Of a stretch of 64,000 nt of DNA, positions 62,101 to 64,000 are shown piece by piece. The notes beneath the pieces were generated by a model that saw only the letters and a list, made by a program, of their open reading frames with translations, searched no databases and had not been told where the DNA came from. This DNA comes from Onchocerca volvulus. Its lineage: Eukaryota; Nematoda; Chromadorea; Rhabditida; Onchocercidae. The translations under genes were made by a program, and so were the position numbers. Every line of letters starts with the position of its first letter. Positions within the stretch are counted from its first letter, which is position 1. Location: positions 496,001-560,000 of the forward strand of contig HG738138.1 of the NCBI GenBank assembly GCA_000499405.2. Reading direction: 5' to 3'.

Positions 62101-63839
62101 TTAGGACTATCATTTTTCTTGTCATGATATACCACGTAATTTTATGAAACAAATACTAACTTCCCATGGAATCTTTTAAAAAATGTCCAGCAAATGACTG
62201 GGTATTTAAAAATAAAAAGTGTAATTCAGAGAATGAAAGCTGAAAGAATGTTGAACGAAAAATTTAAGTACCATTCTAGTACGTTTGCTCCAATATTCAC
62301 TAATTTGAATGCAAGCAACTGGATAAGCGAAAAAAGAAATGCCCTAATTACTCTACATAACTTTAGTGGATATCCATGCATGCAAAAATACTTCAAACCA
62401 TGCTATTTTACAAAACATGCTGTTCCGAAATCAACTGCGATTATAGCAGAGGTTCGACATTTGTAGGTACGTTTTAGAAAGAATAAATTTGCAAAGAATT
62501 TATTCAAACGGCAAATAAAAACAAACTGGAACTTTACGTAGAACAGTTTTGTCAAAAAAAGTACATTCTTTCCTCCGCATATTTTTTGATGCTCCAGGAA
62601 TTACAAATTTTGGATGTAAATTTCGTACATAGCATGTAATGTCGTTTAACGAACAACATGACTTTATAGCATAAAAAGTGTGGAAAAACAAATGACCTGG
62701 AAAATTTTCTTTTTAAGGAAATAGAAAAATTTAATCAGGTCTATTGCAGCAATGCGAGAAAAACGTCAAAACCCACCTTCGTCGTCTGAGCATAGATATG
62801 AAAATGAACAGGTTATACACAGAAATGATAGCTGTATTCGACTTGTGGTGTATGCAACTGTTGTAAAGAAGTCGTCTCAATTAAATTCGAAAATTTTTTT
62901 AAAATTAAAACATTGAAAAACAAGCAACGTAGTGAAAAAAGAAGATAAAATCAAAGAAAATCGGGCAAAAGTTAGGATAAGCACTTCCTCCTTGCGCTTT
63001 TCACGAATTTCGTATTAACAAGAGGCAAATTCAGAGCATCAGCTCAAAATAGAAAATGAACTGATGAAAATCATATACAAAAAAGGATAAGGAAAAATTA
63101 TACATAAAAGCTACAAAAAATGGACAGGACATTGCAGATAATTTTGATAATTACCAATTATTGTTAAAATATCCGTAAATTTGATAAGCATTAGTTAGTT
63201 AAAACTGTAGAAAAAAGCAAAACGCCAGATAATGTCAAGAAACGAACTTAACCCACCCGAATATCTGATGGGTCAATTTGCAGTCCAAGAACTACAGACA
63301 CTACCTTTATCATGTGTCGTCGCTGTAGAACCGTACAAGACTATTTTCTTCTCGATCGAAAGAAGCTAAAATTTGAAGTAACAACATACATGCAATAAAC
63401 CAACATGAGAAAAATGTTTAAACCTTTACGAATCAATGAGAAAGTGTTTCCTGTCGAACTCTGTTAATATGTTGTATTAGGATTGATGACAAAACATCCC
63501 TTTCTTGATGAATTTTGAAAAAGTTAGACACACATGCAAATCATTAACAAGCGGAAATGTGAACATGCTAAACAACTCAGATAACGAATACACATAATCA
63601 CAGAGGAAAACGGGATAAAAATTTTCTTTTTGAATTAAAAGTTTTTAGAAAGTGACATGCAGTCACAGTAAAAACAAAACAAAATTAAAAATCTTCCAAA
63701 ACATGTTCTAATAAACATTCATAAAAATATTTAAAAGAAAAACTATTACAATTAAGCATACCTTCGAATGTATCATCCGAGTCGGCCATAAGTTCGTCAT
63801 CCGAACAAATATTCAATATATGCACGAGCATTTCGGTCA
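59117..63839 (-). CDS. tax-6: Calcineurin A catalytic subunit (C-terminal part; gene runs off the right edge)
   Basis: This is the Ca2+/calmodulin-activated Ser/Thr phosphatase PP2B. Only the regulatory C-terminus is in the window; the catalytic domain lies beyond 64000. Exons on the minus strand: 63762-63839 ([17 protein letters not shown], the end of the catalytic domain and start of the CnB-binding linker); 61769-61853 ([20 protein letters not shown], the calmodulin-binding helix); then either 60935-61032 or 59953-60050 (alternative versions of the following segment); and 59117-59316, holding the autoinhibitory domain ([20 protein letters not shown]) and a Ser/Thr/Pro-rich tail ending PPATTATI. 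Phases fit through either alternative exon. In C. elegans TAX-6 acts in sensory neurons and muscle. The intron at 61854-63761 contains no recognised gene. Confidence 0.95.
59953..60050 (-). CDS. tax-6: tax-6 alternative exon, distal copy
   Basis: A 98-bp exon with acceptor TATAG|G and donor GAGT|GTAAGT. It encodes [20 protein letters not shown] followed by [12 protein letters not shown]. The second half ([15 protein letters not shown]) is closer to the usual calcineurin A sequence at this place (LPSGVLSGGKQ in vertebrates) than that of the proximal copy. Same length and same phases as the copy at 60935-61032. Confidence 0.85.
60935..61032 (-). CDS. tax-6: tax-6 alternative exon, proximal copy
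   Basis: A 98-bp exon with acceptor TTTTCAG|A and donor GAAG|GTATTT. It encodes [20 protein letters not shown] followed by [12 protein letters not shown]. The first half is nearly identical to the family consensus ([16 protein letters not shown]). The second half diverges from it. Confidence 0.88.
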
Positions 63840-64000
63840 CTGAAATTAAGTTGTTCCACGTTTTCCATAATTTATAGCTCTTTTACTTTGTTAATTTTAG
63901 ATTTCCATTCTACTTTCAATCAGTGAAGAATGTAAACGCTAAATTATGAAGGAAAAGTATCTTTTCTGAAGAAATATTTAAATATTGGATGATGCAAGGT
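63840..64000 (-). other. tax-6: tax-6 intron at the right edge
   Basis: AT-rich sequence upstream of the TTTCAG-type acceptor of the exon ending at 63839. The preceding exon is outside the window; it must end in phase 1 with G, because the exon here starts with TG of a GTG codon. Confidence 0.7.

Noticed and set aside
62194..62691. Frames on both strands within a tax-6 intron
   Set aside because: No splice context or recognisable content; overlap each other on opposite strands.
1..64000. tRNA, rRNA, CRISPR arrays or bacterial (endosymbiont) insertions
   Set aside because: None was seen by eye. tRNA genes cannot be excluded without a covariance search (tRNAscan-SE over the window would settle it).

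Overview
The window is about 64 kb of AT-rich eukaryotic DNA with small exons, many TTTCAG-type 3' splice sites and degenerate mobile elements. The proteins that can be read (nematode-type PHA-2/HHEX, the nested UNC-17/ChAT cholinergic locus, a C1-RA-SARAH RASSF protein, calcineurin A) point to a nematode. The BEL/Pao and Helitron remnants and the base composition are most like a filarial (onchocercid) worm; the species is inferred only.

Layout: 1-16.4 kb is a repeat-rich accessory region. It has a decayed Helitron replication/helicase gene (minus strand), a Helitron-type 3' terminus at 5436, a second Helitron fragment near 10.7 kb, and an internally deleted BEL/Pao LTR retrotransposon at 11.5-14.5 kb followed by a minisatellite. 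From 16.4 to 19.5 kb on the minus strand lies a complete four-exon pha-2/HHEX homeobox gene. The spacer upstream of it holds a striking 86-nt hairpin and a (TAA)n microsatellite. From 22.6 to 27.5 kb on the plus strand is an eleven-exon gene of unknown function (about 805 aa).

From 28.7 to 39.6 kb on the minus strand is the cholinergic gene locus: unc-17 (vesicular acetylcholine transporter, 2 exons) directly upstream of cha-1 (choline acetyltransferase, 13 recognised exons), in the order known from C. elegans, flies and mammals. The pair supplies synthesis and vesicle loading of acetylcholine. Two cha-1 introns have non-canonical ends: a GC donor, and a CG where the AG acceptor should be. 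From 39.6 to 52.5 kb there is a 13-kb stretch with no gene I can support. Then come a complete 12-exon RASSF gene (minus strand, 52.5-55.7 kb) and the 3' half of tax-6/calcineurin A (minus strand, 59.1 kb to beyond the right edge).

The most interesting observation is in tax-6. Two tandem 98-bp exons in identical phase encode alternative versions of the segment between the calmodulin-binding helix and the autoinhibitory domain. Reading frame forces them to be mutually exclusive. All exon coordinates were worked out by hand from splice motifs and reading-frame continuity, without transcript data.
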